A DNA stretch of 64,000 nucleotides from Methylobacter sp. (GCA_028716975.1 JAQUOU010000011.1:1-64000), one strand, 5' to 3'. Positions 37,144-48,146 are shown, counted from the first letter of the stretch. A program made the numbers and translations. Notes: generated by a model from the letters alone, not told the origin.

Positions 37144-38991
37144 ATGCAAAACCATTTCCCACTCTGGAAAAATTTATTGGTCCTGATTGTTTTTGTTGTC
37201 GGGATTATTTATACATTGCCTAATTTATATGGTGATAATCCTTCTGTTCAGGTGTCATCAACACGAACCACTCCAATCGGACAGGAACAAGCAAATCAGA
37301 TCGAGTCAGCGCTTAAAGCTGCCGGACTGGCTATAAAGGCTCTGGAATTTAAAGGCGACCATGTGCTTGCCCGCTTTAATAATACCGACGATCAGTTGAA
37401 AGCGGCTGATTTGCTCAGGGACAAACTGGGCAGTGATTATACGGTTGCATTAAACTTGGCACCCACCACCCCTGCATGGTTGCAATCTCTAGGAGCTCAA
37501 GCGATGTATCTAGGCCTGGATTTGCGCGGCGGCGTGCATTTCCTGCTTGAAGTAGACATGGATGCGGCGGTTAAACAAGCTGAAGATCGCTATACCGATG
37601 ATATTCGCCAGGCTTTAAGGGGGGCAAAAATTCGTTACCAGTCTGTTTCAAAAGATAACGGTGCTATTAAAGTCAAGCTAAAAGCGGCAGAAGATAAGCC
37701 TGCATTGTTAGCTCTCGTGAATAAGGATTTTCGCGATCTTGATTTAACCGAGCAGGAAGATCCGACTGAAATCTGGCTAAAAATCTCTAAAAAAGAAGAA
37801 CGGGAGATTAAAAAGTTTGCCGTGGCGCAAAACATGACTACCTTGCGCAACCGGGTTAACGAGCTTGGCGTTGCGGAACCTGTAATACAGCAGCAAGGTG
37901 ATAATCGTATCATGGTACAGTTGCCTGGCGTACAGGATACGACCCGTGCAAAGGAAATCCTGGGTACTACGGCCACCCTGGAATACCGTCTGGTTGATGT
38001 CGAACATGATGTGCAGCAGGCTGTTGCAGGACATGTGCCTGTGAATAGCCGGTTATATTATGAGAAAAATGGTAATCCGATTCTCTTGGACAGGCGGGTT
38101 ATCGTAACGGGTGATCAAATTGTCGATGCATCTTCGGGCATGGACCAGGACGGCAGAGCGGCTGTATTTATTTCCCTGAACGGAGTCGGCGCAGCGAAAA
38201 TGGGTAAACTGACCCAGGCCAATATAGGCAAGCCGATGGCGGTGGTATTTATTGAATATAAAGTTGACACAAAAACAGTTAACGGCCAAAAAATCCGGCA
38301 TAAAGAAAAGGTGGAAAAAGTCATCAGTGTGGCGACTATTCAGGGCGCCTTCAGTAAACGCTTTCAGACTACGGGTTTGGATAGTCCGCAGGAAGCGCGT
38401 AATTTATCACTGCTGTTAAGAGCGGGAGCACTTGCAGCTCCGGTTGATATTGTTGAAGAACGTACCGTAGGCCCAAGCCTTGGGCAGGATAATATCAATA
38501 AGGGCATGCTGTCTTTTGTCGTAGGCTTTGCGCTGGTAGTGCTGTTTATGGCAGGGTATTACAAGCTCTTCGGCATGATCGCCAATATTGCGCTGGCATT
38601 TAATGTGGTTATTGTCGTGGCCATGTTATCGATGTTGCAGGCGACGCTGACCTTGCCCGGTATTGCCGGGATAATCCTGACTGTAGGCATGTCGGTCGAT
38701 GCCAATGTATTGATTTTTGAGCGTATTCGTGAAGAAATCAAAAAGGGCAACACACCTCAGTCGAGTATCTTTATTGGCTATGATAAGGCGTTTGCAACTA
38801 TTCTTGATTCCCATTTTACAAACCTTGTGGTAGCCGTCATGTTATTTGCTTATGGTACCGGTTCTGTAAAAGGTTTTGCGGTGACCCTGATTATTGGCAT
38901 TTTGTCGTCCATGTTTACTGCAATTACCGGTACGCGGATGATTATTAACTGGATATATGGAAACCGCAGGGTTGAGAAATTGTCTGTTTAG
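37144..38991 (+). CDS. secD: Protein translocase subunit SecD
   Basis: A 615-residue RND-type membrane protein that, with SecF, uses the proton motive force to help pull exported proteins across the inner membrane. There is an N-terminal transmembrane helix, a large periplasmic P1 domain starting MYLGLDLRGGVHFLLEVD (the D-x-x-G-G-x-x-F signature), then five C-terminal transmembrane helices with GMSVDANVLIFERIREE. Length matches E. coli SecD (615). secF follows after 40 nt. Confidence 0.97.
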   Translation: MQNHFPLWKNLLVLIVFVVGIIYTLPNLYGDNPSVQVSSTRTTPIGQEQANQIESALKAAGLAIKALEFKGDHVLARFNNTDDQLKAADLLRDKLGSDYTVALNLAPTTPAWLQSLGAQAMYLGLDLRGGVHFLLEVDMDAAVKQAEDRYTDDIRQALRGAKIRYQSVSKDNGAIKVKLKAAEDKPALLALVNKDFRDLDLTEQEDPTEIWLKISKKEEREIKKFAVAQNMTTLRNRVNELGVAEPVIQQQGDNRIMVQLPGVQDTTRAKEILGTTATLEYRLVDVEHDVQQAVAGHVPVNSRLYYEKNGNPILLDRRVIVTGDQIVDASSGMDQDGRAAVFISLNGVGAAKMGKLTQANIGKPMAVVFIEYKVDTKTVNGQKIRHKEKVEKVISVATIQGAFSKRFQTTGLDSPQEARNLSLLLRAGALAAPVDIVEERTVGPSLGQDNINKGMLSFVVGFALVVLFMAGYYKLFGMIANIALAFNVVIVVAMLSMLQATLTLPGIAGIILTVGMSVDANVLIFERIREEIKKGNTPQSSIFIGYDKAFATILDSHFTNLVVAVMLFAYGTGSVKGFAVTLIIGILSSMFTAITGTRMIINWIYGNRRVEKLSV

Positions 38992-39031
38992 TCCTTGAGC
39001 CTTGTGATTAAAATTAGTGGAAGATTTAAAC

Positions 39032-39958
39032 ATGTTTAAAACAAATATAAATTTTATCGGTAACCGAAACATAGCCATGACATTTTCCGGTGTGTGTATG
39101 ATTATCGCAATAGCTTCGCTGGCTATACGCGGGTTACAGATGGGAATTGACTTCACCGGCGGTACGCTCATTGAAGTAGGCTATAAACAGGCGGCAGACT
39201 TAACCGCACTGCGTAATACATTAGATGAGGCGGGGTTCAGTGATGCTACAGTCCAAAACTTTGGTACGGCCAAAGATGTATTGATTCGTTTGAAGCCTCA
39301 TGAAGACGTGAGCAGTGCCGAATTAAGCGCCAAAGTGCTTGAGGCTGTTAATAAAAATACAGCGGAACCTGCGCATGTGCGTCGTGTTGAATTTGTAGGG
39401 CCTCAAGTCGGCGACGATCTGGCGGAAGACGGCTTTTTGGCTTTGCTGTATTCAACAATCGGGATTTTAATTTATATTGCCTGGCGTTTTGAATGGAAGT
39501 TTTCATTAGGTGCAATCATAGCGACGTTTCATGATGTCATTGTCACGCTTGGATTGTTCTCCATTTTAAGACTGGAATTTGACCTGACCGTATTGGCGGC
39601 GGTGCTTGCGCTTATCGGGTATTCGCTAAACGATACGATAGTGGTTTATGATCGTATTCGGGAAAATTTCAGAGTGTTGAGAAAGGAATCGACCGAAGAA
39701 ATCATGAATATTTCAATTAATGTAACCTTGAGTCGAACCATAATGACCTCTCTTACGGTGATTCTGGTGCTGGTTTCGCTGTTTTTTCTAGGCGGGGAAA
39801 TTATTCATAACTTTTCTATCGTACTATTATTTGGTGTGTTTTTTGGGACTTATTCATCCATTTTTATCGCCAGTCCTATGGCTTTGATTCTCGGTATTAG
39901 CCCAGCGGACTTGATGATACCGGTAAAGGAAGGCGCAGAACTGGATAGCAGGCCTTAA
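39032..39958 (+). CDS. secF: Protein translocase subunit SecF
   Basis: A 308-residue partner of SecD with six transmembrane helices. ATG 39032 (MFKTNINFIGNRN) has GGAAG 8 nt upstream; an in-frame GTG at 39017 lies inside that Shine-Dalgarno region and is rejected. Signature MGIDFTGGTLIEV occurs in the first periplasmic part and YSLNDTIVVYDRIREN in the RND-type core. It ends the tgt-yajC-secDF cluster; ndk follows after 85 nt. Confidence 0.97.
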   Translation: MFKTNINFIGNRNIAMTFSGVCMIIAIASLAIRGLQMGIDFTGGTLIEVGYKQAADLTALRNTLDEAGFSDATVQNFGTAKDVLIRLKPHEDVSSAELSAKVLEAVNKNTAEPAHVRRVEFVGPQVGDDLAEDGFLALLYSTIGILIYIAWRFEWKFSLGAIIATFHDVIVTLGLFSILRLEFDLTVLAAVLALIGYSLNDTIVVYDRIRENFRVLRKESTEEIMNISINVTLSRTIMTSLTVILVLVSLFFLGGEIIHNFSIVLLFGVFFGTYSSIFIASPMALILGISPADLMIPVKEGAELDSRP

Positions 39959-40043
39959 CTGCCTGAGGTTTCTTCGAAATACAGCGGCCGATCGGGTATA
40001 ATCAGCCGTTAATAAACATTTATTCATATTGGAGTTTTAAAAA

Positions 40044-40475
40044 ATGGCGATAGAACGTACTTTCTCAATCATTAAACCTGACGCTGTAGCAAAAAATGTA
40101 ATAGGGGAAATTTACAGTCGTTTTGAGAAAAATGGTTTAAAAATTATTGCCGCAAAAATGCTCCATTTAACTAAAGAGCAGGCGGAAGGCTTTTATGCTG
40201 TGCATAAGGCACGGCCTTTCTTTAATGACCTGGTAACGTTTATGATTTCAGGGCCTGTTATGATGCAAGTGCTGGAAGGTGAAAATGCGGTTATTAATCA
40301 TCGTGAAATAATGGGTGCTACCAACCCGAAAGAAGCCGCTGCCGGAACGATTCGCGCGGATTTTGCAAACAGCATTGATGAAAATGCTGTGCATGGTTCC
40401 GATGCCTCAGAAACAGCTAAAGAAGAAATTGCATTCTTTTTCTCAGACAATGAACTCTGTGCTCGAACCCGTTAA
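40044..40475 (+). CDS. ndk: Nucleoside diphosphate kinase
   Basis: A 143-residue enzyme that equilibrates NTP and NDP pools using a phospho-His intermediate. Markers are [15 protein letters not shown] at the N-terminus, the active-site NAVHGSD motif near residue 116, and the closing [16 protein letters not shown] lies about 10 nt upstream. Its last 26 nt overlap the start of rlmN, a tight arrangement that suggests translational coupling. The ndk-rlmN order is conserved in gammaproteobacteria. Confidence 0.97.
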   Translation: MAIERTFSIIKPDAVAKNVIGEIYSRFEKNGLKIIAAKMLHLTKEQAEGFYAVHKARPFFNDLVTFMISGPVMMQVLEGENAVINHREIMGATNPKEAAAGTIRADFANSIDENAVHGSDASETAKEEIAFFFSDNELCARTR

Positions 40476-41562
40476 ACCTAAAGCTATCAATTTGCTGGAT
40501 TTCGACAGGAAAGGCCTGGCAGCTTTTTTTGTTGGACTGGGTGAGAAACCTTTTCGGGCAACTCAATTGCTTAAATGGATCTATCAGGAAGGCGTCGAAG
40601 ACTTCGACCTGATGACCAATTTCAGCAAGCCGTTGCGCGCTTACCTGAATGAGCATTGCCATATAGCCACGCCTGAGATTGTAGTGGAGCAGATTGCCGG
40701 CGACGGCACCCGTAAATGGGCATTGCAAACCAGTTGCGGCAATCGGGTGGAAACTGTTTTTATTCCTGAAGAGGGACGCGGCACATTATGCGTGTCCTCG
40801 CAAATCGGCTGTGCGCTGGCTTGCACTTTTTGTTCTACTGCCCAGCAAGGCTTTAACCGTAACCTGTCGACAGCGGAAATTATCGGCCAGTTATTTGTCG
40901 CGCAAAAGCGCCTGGGTGCAGAAAAAAAAGTGACCAATGTGGTTATGATGGGCATGGGCGAACCCTTGCTTAATTTTAATAATGTTGTTTCGGCAATGAA
41001 CCTGATGATGGATGATTTTACCTATGGACTTTCCAAACGCCGCGTCACCATCAGCACATCCGGCGTAGTGCCGGCCATGTATCGCCTGACGCAAGTCTGT
41101 GATGTCAGCCTTGCCGTGTCTTTACATGCCGTAACCGATGAATTAAGGGATGAACTGGTCCCCATCAATAAAAAATATCCGTTAAAGGAATTAATGGAAG
41201 CCTGCCGGGACAATGCAAAAATAGCTCCACGGCGCACGATCACCTTTGAATACGTCATGCTGGATGGCATTAACGATTCAATGCAGGATGCCCGCGGATT
41301 AATCAAATTATTAAAAACTGTTCCGTCAAAACTCAATTTAATACCGTTTAATCCGTTTCCTAATTCGGCTTACCGGTGTTCAAGCAGTGCAACGATTAAT
41401 CGTTTCAAAACGGTTTTGAATGATGCCGGCATAGTTACCACGATAAGAAAGACGCGCGGGGAAGATATTGATGCCGCTTGTGGACAGCTGGTTGGACAAG
41501 TTGAGGATAAAAGCCGCAGACGCCTTAAAAATAAGTCAGCGAACTCAGAACGTGCCGCCTGA
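40450..41562 (+). CDS. rlmN: Dual-specificity 23S rRNA/tRNA m2A methyltransferase RlmN
   Basis: About 370 residues from ATG 40450 ([22 protein letters not shown]), which fits family lengths; the frame is open further 5' inside ndk. This radical-SAM enzyme methylates C2 of A2503 in 23S rRNA and A37 of some tRNAs. The CxxxCxxC cluster is CALACTFC, the SAM-binding [12 protein letters not shown] follows, and the second catalytic Cys is in DIDAACGQL near the C-terminus (with the first in the radical-SAM domain pair). It overlaps ndk by 26 nt and precedes pilW by 10 nt. Confidence 0.95.
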   Translation: MNSVLEPVKPKAINLLDFDRKGLAAFFVGLGEKPFRATQLLKWIYQEGVEDFDLMTNFSKPLRAYLNEHCHIATPEIVVEQIAGDGTRKWALQTSCGNRVETVFIPEEGRGTLCVSSQIGCALACTFCSTAQQGFNRNLSTAEIIGQLFVAQKRLGAEKKVTNVVMMGMGEPLLNFNNVVSAMNLMMDDFTYGLSKRRVTISTSGVVPAMYRLTQVCDVSLAVSLHAVTDELRDELVPINKKYPLKELMEACRDNAKIAPRRTITFEYVMLDGINDSMQDARGLIKLLKTVPSKLNLIPFNPFPNSAYRCSSSATINRFKTVLNDAGIVTTIRKTRGEDIDAACGQLVGQVEDKSRRRLKNKSANSERAA

Positions 41563-41572
41563 ATTTATTAGC

Positions 41573-42319
41573 ATGATTAAGCGAATTACTGTTTTTCTGC
41601 TTTCCGTTGTATTGATTTCCTGCGCTTCCTGGACTGGGAATGGCATTAAAAAAGACGATAACTCTGCTGATGTTTATTTGCAGTTGGGAATACGCTATCT
41701 GAGCCTGAATAAGCTGGAAGTGGCTAAAGAGAACTTGCAGCAAGCTCTGAAGAAAGATCCGGATAATACCCAGGTGCATGATGCCCTGGCTTTTTTATAC
41801 GAAAAAATAAATGAATATGACCTGGCCAGAGACCACTATGAGATTGCTCTGAAACAGAGCCCGGATGATCTGGGCGTACAAAATAATTTCGGCCGGTTTT
41901 TGTGTGAACGCGGCGAATTTGAACAAGGCATGGCTTTATTGACGCTGGCGCTTTCCACCCCATTAAATGACCGGCAGTGGCTGGCATTAACTAATGCCGG
42001 ACGCTGCCAATTGGGGATGGGACAAAAACAAAAAGCTAAAGCTTACTTTAAACGCGCGCTGCAATTAAATGATGCCTATGCCCCGGCATTGCAGGAAATG
42101 CAGAAAATAAGTTATGAAAGCGGTGAATTCTGGGCGGCAAAAGGATATTTGCAGAGGTACTTGCGGGTTGCATCTCATACACCTGAATCGTTAGAAATAG
42201 CCGTGAAAACCGAACGTGCACTGGGTAATGAAGAAGTAGCAAAGGACTACCAAAATTTACTGCTGGAAAAATTTCCACTTTCAGATGAAGCAAAGCACAT
42301 CAAACCGGCTCTACAGTAA
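41573..42319 (+). CDS. pilW: Type IV pilus biogenesis/stability lipoprotein PilW (PilF-like)
   Basis: About 248 residues. ATG 41573 gives the signal peptide [19 protein letters not shown] with lipobox LISC; the longer frame from 41468 lies inside rlmN. The mature protein is a TPR superhelix of about six repeats ([68 protein letters not shown] and others). PilW/PilF is the outer-membrane pilotin that helps the PilQ secretin assemble. The location between rlmN and hisS is conserved in many gammaproteobacteria. rodZ and ispG, which stand here in E. coli, are absent. Confidence 0.9.
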   Translation: MIKRITVFLLSVVLISCASWTGNGIKKDDNSADVYLQLGIRYLSLNKLEVAKENLQQALKKDPDNTQVHDALAFLYEKINEYDLARDHYEIALKQSPDDLGVQNNFGRFLCERGEFEQGMALLTLALSTPLNDRQWLALTNAGRCQLGMGQKQKAKAYFKRALQLNDAYAPALQEMQKISYESGEFWAAKGYLQRYLRVASHTPESLEIAVKTERALGNEEVAKDYQNLLLEKFPLSDEAKHIKPALQ

Positions 42320-42336
42320 CAAGCTGCATTAACTAC

Positions 42337-43629
42337 ATGGCACAAATATTACAAGCAATTCGCGGGATGCATGATGTTCTTCCCGAACAGACTCCACTCT
42401 GGCAGTATGCAGAACAAATAATCAAGGAAGTGCTTGAAGCCTATGGTTATAGAGAAATTCGCCTGCCTATTGTAGAAAAAACAGAGCTTTTCAAGCGCTC
42501 TATCGGTGAAGTGACCGATATTGTCGAAAAGGAGATGTACACTTTTACCGACCGGAACGGCGACTCTTTAACATTGCGGCCGGAAGGGACGGCAGGCTGT
42601 CTTAGAGCTTGTCTTGAGCATGGATTATTACATAATCAGGTGCATCGGTTATGGTATTACGGGCCGATGTATCGTCATGAACGTCCGCAAAAAGGGCGTT
42701 ACCGCCAGTTTTTTCAATTAGGCGTTGAAACCTATGGCATGGCCGGACCTGATATCGATGCTGAATTGATTGTGCTGATTGACCGGTTATGGAAAAGATT
42801 GGGCATTCACGATAAGGTTCGATTGCAGTTGAATTCACTAGGAACTATTGCCGAACGAGTGCTGTATCGCGAAAGTCTCGTTGATTATTTTCAAATGCAT
42901 ACTGATCAGTTGGATGAAGACAGTTTGCGCCGCCTGAATACCAATCCGTTACGGATTCTGGATACAAAAAACCCGGCCATGAAGCAGCTTGTAGCCAATG
43001 CTCCGGAATTGATGAATTATCTGGGTGAGGAGAGCCGCAAGCATTTTAATGCCTTAACCACCACCCTGAAAGATTTAGATATTGGCTATGAAATCAATTC
43101 CAGATTAGTTCGCGGCCTGGATTATTACAGCAAAACCGTTTTTGAATGGGTAACCGATGACCTGGGGTCGCAAGGCACTGTTTGCGCAGGCGGGCGTTAT
43201 GACAGCTTGATAGAACAGCTGGGTGGTAAAGCCAATCATGCTGTTGGTTTCGCGATGGGTATTGAACGCCTATTGGCATTGATGGAGACTATGGATAACA
43301 TTCGCCTGGCAAAACCTGTCGATGTCTATATGATTCGCGTAGGCGAACAGGCAGAGCGAGAAGGCATGCGTTTTGCTGAAGTTATCAGGAATGAAATCCC
43401 CGGGTTGAAACTTTTTGTGGGCATGGATGGCGGCAGCTTTAAAAGCCAGTTTAAAAAAGCCGATAAGACCGGCGCCGACTATGCAATTATCCTGGGTGAT
43501 GATGAAGTCAGCCGAGGAGAGGTCGGTGTTAAATTTTTGCGCTCTGCAATTGCACAGGAACAAACGCAACAGAATATGTCTCAACCGGAGGCGATCAGGT
43601 TTTTTCATGAGCAATTACTGTTGAAATAG
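42337..43629 (+). CDS. hisS: Histidyl-tRNA synthetase
   Basis: A 430-residue class II aminoacyl-tRNA synthetase. Motif 2 region [10 protein letters not shown] with [19 protein letters not shown], the His-specific [22 protein letters not shown] and motif 3 [12 protein letters not shown] are all present, followed by an anticodon-binding domain at about residues 330-420. The start [16 protein letters not shown] is the normal HisRS N-terminus. It lies 17 nt after pilW and 66 nt before yfgM. Confidence 0.98.
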   Translation: MAQILQAIRGMHDVLPEQTPLWQYAEQIIKEVLEAYGYREIRLPIVEKTELFKRSIGEVTDIVEKEMYTFTDRNGDSLTLRPEGTAGCLRACLEHGLLHNQVHRLWYYGPMYRHERPQKGRYRQFFQLGVETYGMAGPDIDAELIVLIDRLWKRLGIHDKVRLQLNSLGTIAERVLYRESLVDYFQMHTDQLDEDSLRRLNTNPLRILDTKNPAMKQLVANAPELMNYLGEESRKHFNALTTTLKDLDIGYEINSRLVRGLDYYSKTVFEWVTDDLGSQGTVCAGGRYDSLIEQLGGKANHAVGFAMGIERLLALMETMDNIRLAKPVDVYMIRVGEQAEREGMRFAEVIRNEIPGLKLFVGMDGGSFKSQFKKADKTGADYAIILGDDEVSRGEVGVKFLRSAIAQEQTQQNMSQPEAIRFFHEQLLLK

Positions 43630-43695
43630 CACCGGGCACAAGCAATTCGTCAGGACTCAACCGATTCATTAAAACTATAAGTATAGAGATATAAA

Positions 43696-44343
43696 GTGGA
43701 AATTTACGATACAGAAGAAGAGCGGCTTGAAGCATTTAAACGATGGTGGAAAGAAAGCGGGAGCTCAATCGTAGTAGGTTTAGCTGTTGGTTTAGCGATT
43801 ATTCTAGGTTGGGGCTATTGGCAGGATTATCGTAAAGATCAAGCTGCGCAAGCTTCTGTCTTATATGATCAGTTACTTAAAGCGGTTGAGACCGATAAAA
43901 AAGATAGTGCGGAAAAACTGGCTGAACGTATGCAAAAACAATTTGATGGTACTGAATATGCGGCATACAGCGGACTTTTACTGGCAAAATCAAAAGTCCA
44001 GCAAGGCGACTTTGCTGCGGCAAAAGAAACCCTAAAGAAGATTGCCGCTGGTTCCAACAATGAATTGAAAAACGTTGCAACGCTTAGGCTGGTACGCTTG
44101 ATGCTGGCAAATGGAGAATATGAACAGGGGTTGCAGTTAATTGCCGAAGTTGATGCATCGGAAACCTCGAATTTTGCAGGCAGTTATGATGAATTGGTAG
44201 GTGACTTATATGTTGCCCTGGACCGTTTGGATGAAGCGCGTACTTCTTACCAGAAGGCATTAAGAAACGGCCATCGGTCACCCTTACTGCAATTTAAAAT
44301 TGATGATCTGAGCATTCTTGAAAATGCAGACAGTCAAAAATAA
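43696..44343 (+). CDS. yfgM: Ancillary SecYEG translocon subunit YfgM
   Basis: A 215-residue inner membrane protein with a short cytoplasmic N-terminus (EERLEAFKRWWKESG), one transmembrane helix at about residues 22-45 (VVGLAVGLAIILGWGYW) and a periplasmic TPR-like domain. E. coli YfgM interacts with PpiD at the SecYEG exit. The start is GTG 43696 with AGAGAT upstream. The stop overlaps the bamB start by one base (TAATG). hisS-yfgM-bamB-der is a conserved gammaproteobacterial order. Confidence 0.94.
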   Translation: MEIYDTEEERLEAFKRWWKESGSSIVVGLAVGLAIILGWGYWQDYRKDQAAQASVLYDQLLKAVETDKKDSAEKLAERMQKQFDGTEYAAYSGLLLAKSKVQQGDFAAAKETLKKIAAGSNNELKNVATLRLVRLMLANGEYEQGLQLIAEVDASETSNFAGSYDELVGDLYVALDRLDEARTSYQKALRNGHRSPLLQFKIDDLSILENADSQK

Positions 44344-45536
44344 TGCGTTTGTTTATCCTTATATTGATTTTTTTGGGTTTGACAGGTTGCGCGGCACTCG
44401 ATACTGTTAAAGATTCTGTTTCAGGCATTTCGGATTATTTTCTTGGCGGCGAAGATAATGCTGATCCGCCGACTGCTTTAGTTGAGTACACGCCGGAGAT
44501 TGGAATTGATGTAGTCTGGAAGGAAAGTGTTGGTGTAGGGAGTGAAGAACAATCCTTAAAATTGATTCCGGCAATCGGTTCAGAAAGAATTGTTGCTGCG
44601 GATAGAGAAGGTTTGGTGCAAGCCAGAGACTTAAAAACCGGGAAACTAATTTGGGAAACCGAGACTGAAATTCATTTTTCCGGTGGCCCGGGCTTGGGTA
44701 ATGGAACTGTAATCATGGGCTCCAGTGATGCGGATGTTGCCGCATTAAACCTGGAAAACGGCGAGCTGCTGTGGAAGTCCACCGTATCCAGCGAGGTGCT
44801 TTCTGTTCCCGTCATTGCCAAAGGCATTGTTTTAGTTCGCACTACTGATGGCGCAGTAATCGCTCTTAACGAGAAGACGGGTGAAAAATTGTGGAGTTAT
44901 GAGCATAACGTACCTGCGTTAAGTATACGTGGAGCCGGGACTCCTGTTGTTGTGGAGGATCATGTGATCGACGGCTACGATAACGGCAAGTTAATGGCGC
45001 TGCGTCTGACTGACGGCAAATATGTCTGGGAAACCAGTATCGCTATTCCTACAGGACGCTCTGAAGTTGAACGACTGGTGGACCTGGATGTCGATCCGAT
45101 AGAGGTTGGCGGGGTTATTTACATTGCAAGCTATCATGGCGGAGTAGGTGCAATCTCGGAGTTGGATGGCGATATATTGTGGCGTAACGAAACTATTTCT
45201 TCTTATACGGGTTTAAGCCATGACTGGCGTTATCTATACCTGTCGGATTCAGAAAGTCATGTTTGGCAGTTGGATCAGCGAACCGGCGCCTCTTTATGGA
45301 AACAAAAAGATTTGCATCAAAGGAAACTCACCGCTCCCGCTGCGTATGAGGATTATGTTGTAGTAGCCGACTTTGAAGGTTATGTGCATTGGTTGTCCAA
45401 TAGCGATGGCAGACAACTTGGACGTGTGCAGATTACTGATGGCCCTATCGATGCCAAGCCTGTCGTGGTGGATAATACCGTTTATATTTATGCGAAAGAC
45501 GGCACTCTTGCCGCTTTAAAAGTCCGGTCACTTTAA
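44343..45536 (+). CDS. bamB: Outer membrane protein assembly factor BamB
   Basis: A 397-residue lipoprotein with signal peptide MRLFILILIFLGLTGC and lipobox. The mature part is an eight-bladed beta-propeller of PQQ-like repeats (QARDLKTGKLIWETE, AALNLENGELLWKS, IALNEKTGEKLWSYE, MALRLTDGKYVWETS and others). BamB binds BamA in the BAM complex that inserts outer-membrane barrels. The start codon overlaps the yfgM stop by 1 nt, and der follows after 3 nt, so all are co-translated. Confidence 0.96.
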   Translation: MRLFILILIFLGLTGCAALDTVKDSVSGISDYFLGGEDNADPPTALVEYTPEIGIDVVWKESVGVGSEEQSLKLIPAIGSERIVAADREGLVQARDLKTGKLIWETETEIHFSGGPGLGNGTVIMGSSDADVAALNLENGELLWKSTVSSEVLSVPVIAKGIVLVRTTDGAVIALNEKTGEKLWSYEHNVPALSIRGAGTPVVVEDHVIDGYDNGKLMALRLTDGKYVWETSIAIPTGRSEVERLVDLDVDPIEVGGVIYIASYHGGVGAISELDGDILWRNETISSYTGLSHDWRYLYLSDSESHVWQLDQRTGASLWKQKDLHQRKLTAPAAYEDYVVVADFEGYVHWLSNSDGRQLGRVQITDGPIDAKPVVVDNTVYIYAKDGTLAALKVRSL

Positions 45537-45539
45537 TTT

Positions 45540-46931
45540 ATGTTACCTGTTATAGCCCTGGTAGGGCGGCCCAATGTGGGCAAATCCACATTATTTAATT
45601 ATCTAACCCGCAGCCGGGAAGCCCTGGTTGCCGATTTCCCTGGATTAACCCGGGACCGGCAATATGGACGCGTGAAACACGGTGATCGCGCCTGTCTCGT
45701 GGTCGATACGGGTGGCATAGCCGATGATGCGAAAGGCATAGAAAGTTTTGCCAGAAAACAGGTACAGGTCGCCCTGGACGAAGCCGATATTGTGTTTTTT
45801 ATGGTTGATGGGCGGGAAGGTCTTAGCGCCTCAGATAAGGTAATTGCAGACACTCTTAGAAAATTAAATAAACCGGTAGTCCTGGTAATTAACAAAGTCG
45901 ACGGCATTGACGCCAATGTAGCGTCTTCGGACTTTTATTCGCTGGCTCTGGGAGAACCGGTACAAATCGCTGCCTCACATGGCAGGGGAATACCTGAATT
46001 ACTGGCTAGAGTTAATCCACTTTTGCCGCCGGCCGATGAAGTAGCCGATGAAAAACACAGCGGGATTAATATTGCGATTGTTGGAAGGCCTAATGTCGGC
46101 AAATCGACCTTAATCAACCGGTTGCTGGGCGAAGAGAGGGTGATCGTATTTGATGAACCCGGAACCACACGCGACAGTATTTATATTCCATTTGAACGCA
46201 ACGGCAAGCTATTTACTTTAGTGGATACGGCCGGCATGCGTCGAAGGTCAAAAGTATCGGAAGCTATTGAAAAGTTCAGCGTTATTAAAACATTACAGGC
46301 GATTGAAAAATCCAATGTAGTCATATATTTAATTGATGCCAGTGAAGGTATTACGGACCAGGATGCTCATCTATTAGGCCTGGTGCTGGAAGCCGGAAGA
46401 GCCTTGATTATCGGCTTGAACAAATGGGATGGTTTGACTATTGAACAGAAGGAGACTATTAATCGGCAGCTGGATGTCAAATTGTCATTTCTCGATTTTG
46501 CTGAAAAGCATCCGATTTCCGCACTGCACGGCAGTGGTGTCGGAAAGTTGTTTGACGTTGTCCAAAAATTGTATGAATCGGCAATGCTGGATATGTCAAC
46601 GCCGGTACTTACGAGGATTCTGAAAGAGGCGACTGACGCGCACCAGCCCCCGTTAGTAAATAATCGCCGTATCAAGCTGAAATATGCTCATCAGGGCGGA
46701 CGAAATCCGCCTATTGTGATTATTCACGGCGTACAAACGGATGCATTGCCAAATTCTTATAAACGTTATTTAATAAATTATTACCGTGACAAACTGGGTT
46801 TGTCAGGAACTCCGATACGCCTGGAGTTTAAGTCACCGGTAAATCCTTTTCACGGGCAAAAAAACAAGCTGACAGAGCGGCAGTTACAAAAACGCAAGCG
46901 ACTGGTCAAGCATATAAAAAAAACAAAATGA
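45540..46931 (+). CDS. der: Ribosome biogenesis GTPase Der
   Basis: A 463-residue protein with two tandem EngA-type GTPase domains: G1 GRPNVGKST near residue 8 with DTGGI, and a second GRPNVGKST near residue 182 with DTAGM. A C-terminal KH-like domain contains [22 protein letters not shown]. Der acts in 50S subunit maturation. Length and domain order match the family. It ends the yfgM-bamB-der operon. Confidence 0.98.
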   Translation: MLPVIALVGRPNVGKSTLFNYLTRSREALVADFPGLTRDRQYGRVKHGDRACLVVDTGGIADDAKGIESFARKQVQVALDEADIVFFMVDGREGLSASDKVIADTLRKLNKPVVLVINKVDGIDANVASSDFYSLALGEPVQIAASHGRGIPELLARVNPLLPPADEVADEKHSGINIAIVGRPNVGKSTLINRLLGEERVIVFDEPGTTRDSIYIPFERNGKLFTLVDTAGMRRRSKVSEAIEKFSVIKTLQAIEKSNVVIYLIDASEGITDQDAHLLGLVLEAGRALIIGLNKWDGLTIEQKETINRQLDVKLSFLDFAEKHPISALHGSGVGKLFDVVQKLYESAMLDMSTPVLTRILKEATDAHQPPLVNNRRIKLKYAHQGGRNPPIVIIHGVQTDALPNSYKRYLINYYRDKLGLSGTPIRLEFKSPVNPFHGQKNKLTERQLQKRKRLVKHIKKTK

Positions 46932-46935
46932 ATAC

Positions 46936-46971
46936 ACTGACATTCATGAAAATGCTTCCAAGAATGTCAGT
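46936..46971 (+). terminator. Hairpin between der and tpx (weak terminator or operator)
   Basis: Arms ACTGACATTC (46936-46945) and GAATGTCAGT (46962-46971) enclose a 16-nt loop, followed by TATGTTTTG. The T-run is short, so it could equally be a regulator-binding dyad in the 76-nt der-tpx spacer. Confidence 0.45.
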
Positions 46972-47007
46972 TATGTTTTGCCAAAATAACCATACGAGGA
47001 AAATCAA

Positions 47008-47502
47008 ATGGCTACAATTACATTTCAAGGCAATCCCCTACATACTTCCGGCGAACTGCCTGCACAAGGCGCCAAAGCGCCTGACTTTAAATTAGTGAAC
47101 GGTAAATTACAGGATGTTACATTAGCAACTTATGCAGGTAAAAAGAAAATACTGAATATCGTGCCCAGCCTGGATACGCCGATCTGCGCAGCGTCCACCC
47201 GCAAGTTCAACGAAAAAGCATCCAGCCTGGATAAGACGGTTGTTTTGATTGTTTCCTCCGATTTACCTTTTGCTCAAGGCCGATTTTGTGAAGCTGAAGG
47301 ATTAAAAGATGTTATTCCCTTATCAACCTTCCGTTCAACTTTTGCTGATGACTACGGCGTAAAACTGCTCGATACAGCCCTCGCCGGATTAACTGCCCGA
47401 GCTATCGTAATTATCGACGAGAACGACATAATTACTTATACCCAACTGGTGAGTGAAATAGCTGATGAGCCCGATTACGATAAGGCATTGGCCTCGCTGT
47501 AA
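47008..47502 (+). CDS. tpx: Thiol peroxidase Tpx
   Basis: A 164-residue atypical 2-Cys peroxiredoxin that reduces lipid and organic hydroperoxides in the periplasm or cytosol with thioredoxin. The peroxidatic Cys is in the motif [15 protein letters not shown] near residue 58 and the resolving Cys in GRFCEAEG near residue 93. GAGG lies about 10 nt upstream of ATG 47008. No signal peptide is present. It is convergent with the following lipoprotein gene. Confidence 0.96.
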   Translation: MATITFQGNPLHTSGELPAQGAKAPDFKLVNGKLQDVTLATYAGKKKILNIVPSLDTPICAASTRKFNEKASSLDKTVVLIVSSDLPFAQGRFCEAEGLKDVIPLSTFRSTFADDYGVKLLDTALAGLTARAIVIIDENDIITYTQLVSEIADEPDYDKALASL

Positions 47503-47540
47503 AGCCGGAGAGCTTCAGTTTTACAGTCTTATCCCATGCA

Positions 47541-48146
47541 TTAGGTATTTTCCGGGTCAATGTTAGTAGCTGCACAGCCTTTTTGATAAAAAACAAACGA
47601 CGGTGGATAGGGAGTGACATCAATTGTTAAAGTAGTTTCTTTTCCAAAAGAATTGACGGCGTCAGCTACGGCATTCCGGAAATTGTAGGTCAAGTCTTTG
47701 GCAAGTTTTTCTTGAGCCTGGTCTTCTCCCAAGGCAAATGGATCTTCGGCCAGATTGGTGGCGTTAATAGCGTGTTGCAAAACCTCTGTTGAAAATGCCT
47801 GGATTTTTTTTTCGAAATCACTAAATACGTTAGGTCCTTTTTCTCGTTTAATGCGATCTATATCGTTCGGATCGGCATAAATCAGAAATTCCCCTTTAGC
47901 ACCCTGGAAATCATTTTTACATGCTGCGCCATCCATTACTCTGACGAGATTTAAGGTTTTATGATCTTTAATTACGGTTAGCGGCGGATTTGAGCCTGCT
48001 ATGTATAATGGCTTATCAGACGATGCTGACGGTTTATCGGGTGTCTGGGAGCTTTGTGCGGTTTCGGTTTGCCTGACCTCTTGAGTAGAGCATGCCGCCA
48101 ATGAAATAAATACTGCACTAGCTAAAAGTGTTACGTTCGACTTCAT
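47541..48146 (-). CDS. Hypothetical lipoprotein
   Basis: A 201-residue lipoprotein, signal peptide MKSNVTLLASAVFISLAAC. A Ser/Thr/Pro/Gln linker (about residues 20-45) precedes the folded part, which has two Cys residues that could pair (AACKND near residue 75 and KGCAATN near residue 193), and an amphipathic region DFEKKIQAFSTEVLQHAINATN. No family recognised. The gene is convergent with tpx and has a 364-nt spacer upstream. Confidence 0.75.
   Translation of the reverse strand: MKSNVTLLASAVFISLAACSTQEVRQTETAQSSQTPDKPSASSDKPLYIAGSNPPLTVIKDHKTLNLVRVMDGAACKNDFQGAKGEFLIYADPNDIDRIKREKGPNVFSDFEKKIQAFSTEVLQHAINATNLAEDPFALGEDQAQEKLAKDLTYNFRNAVADAVNSFGKETTLTIDVTPYPPSFVFYQKGCAATNIDPENT

Noticed and set aside
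39017-39031. GTG start for secF
   Set aside because: It overlaps the GGAAG Shine-Dalgarno of ATG 39032, and the protein from ATG 39032 matches the normal SecF N-terminus.
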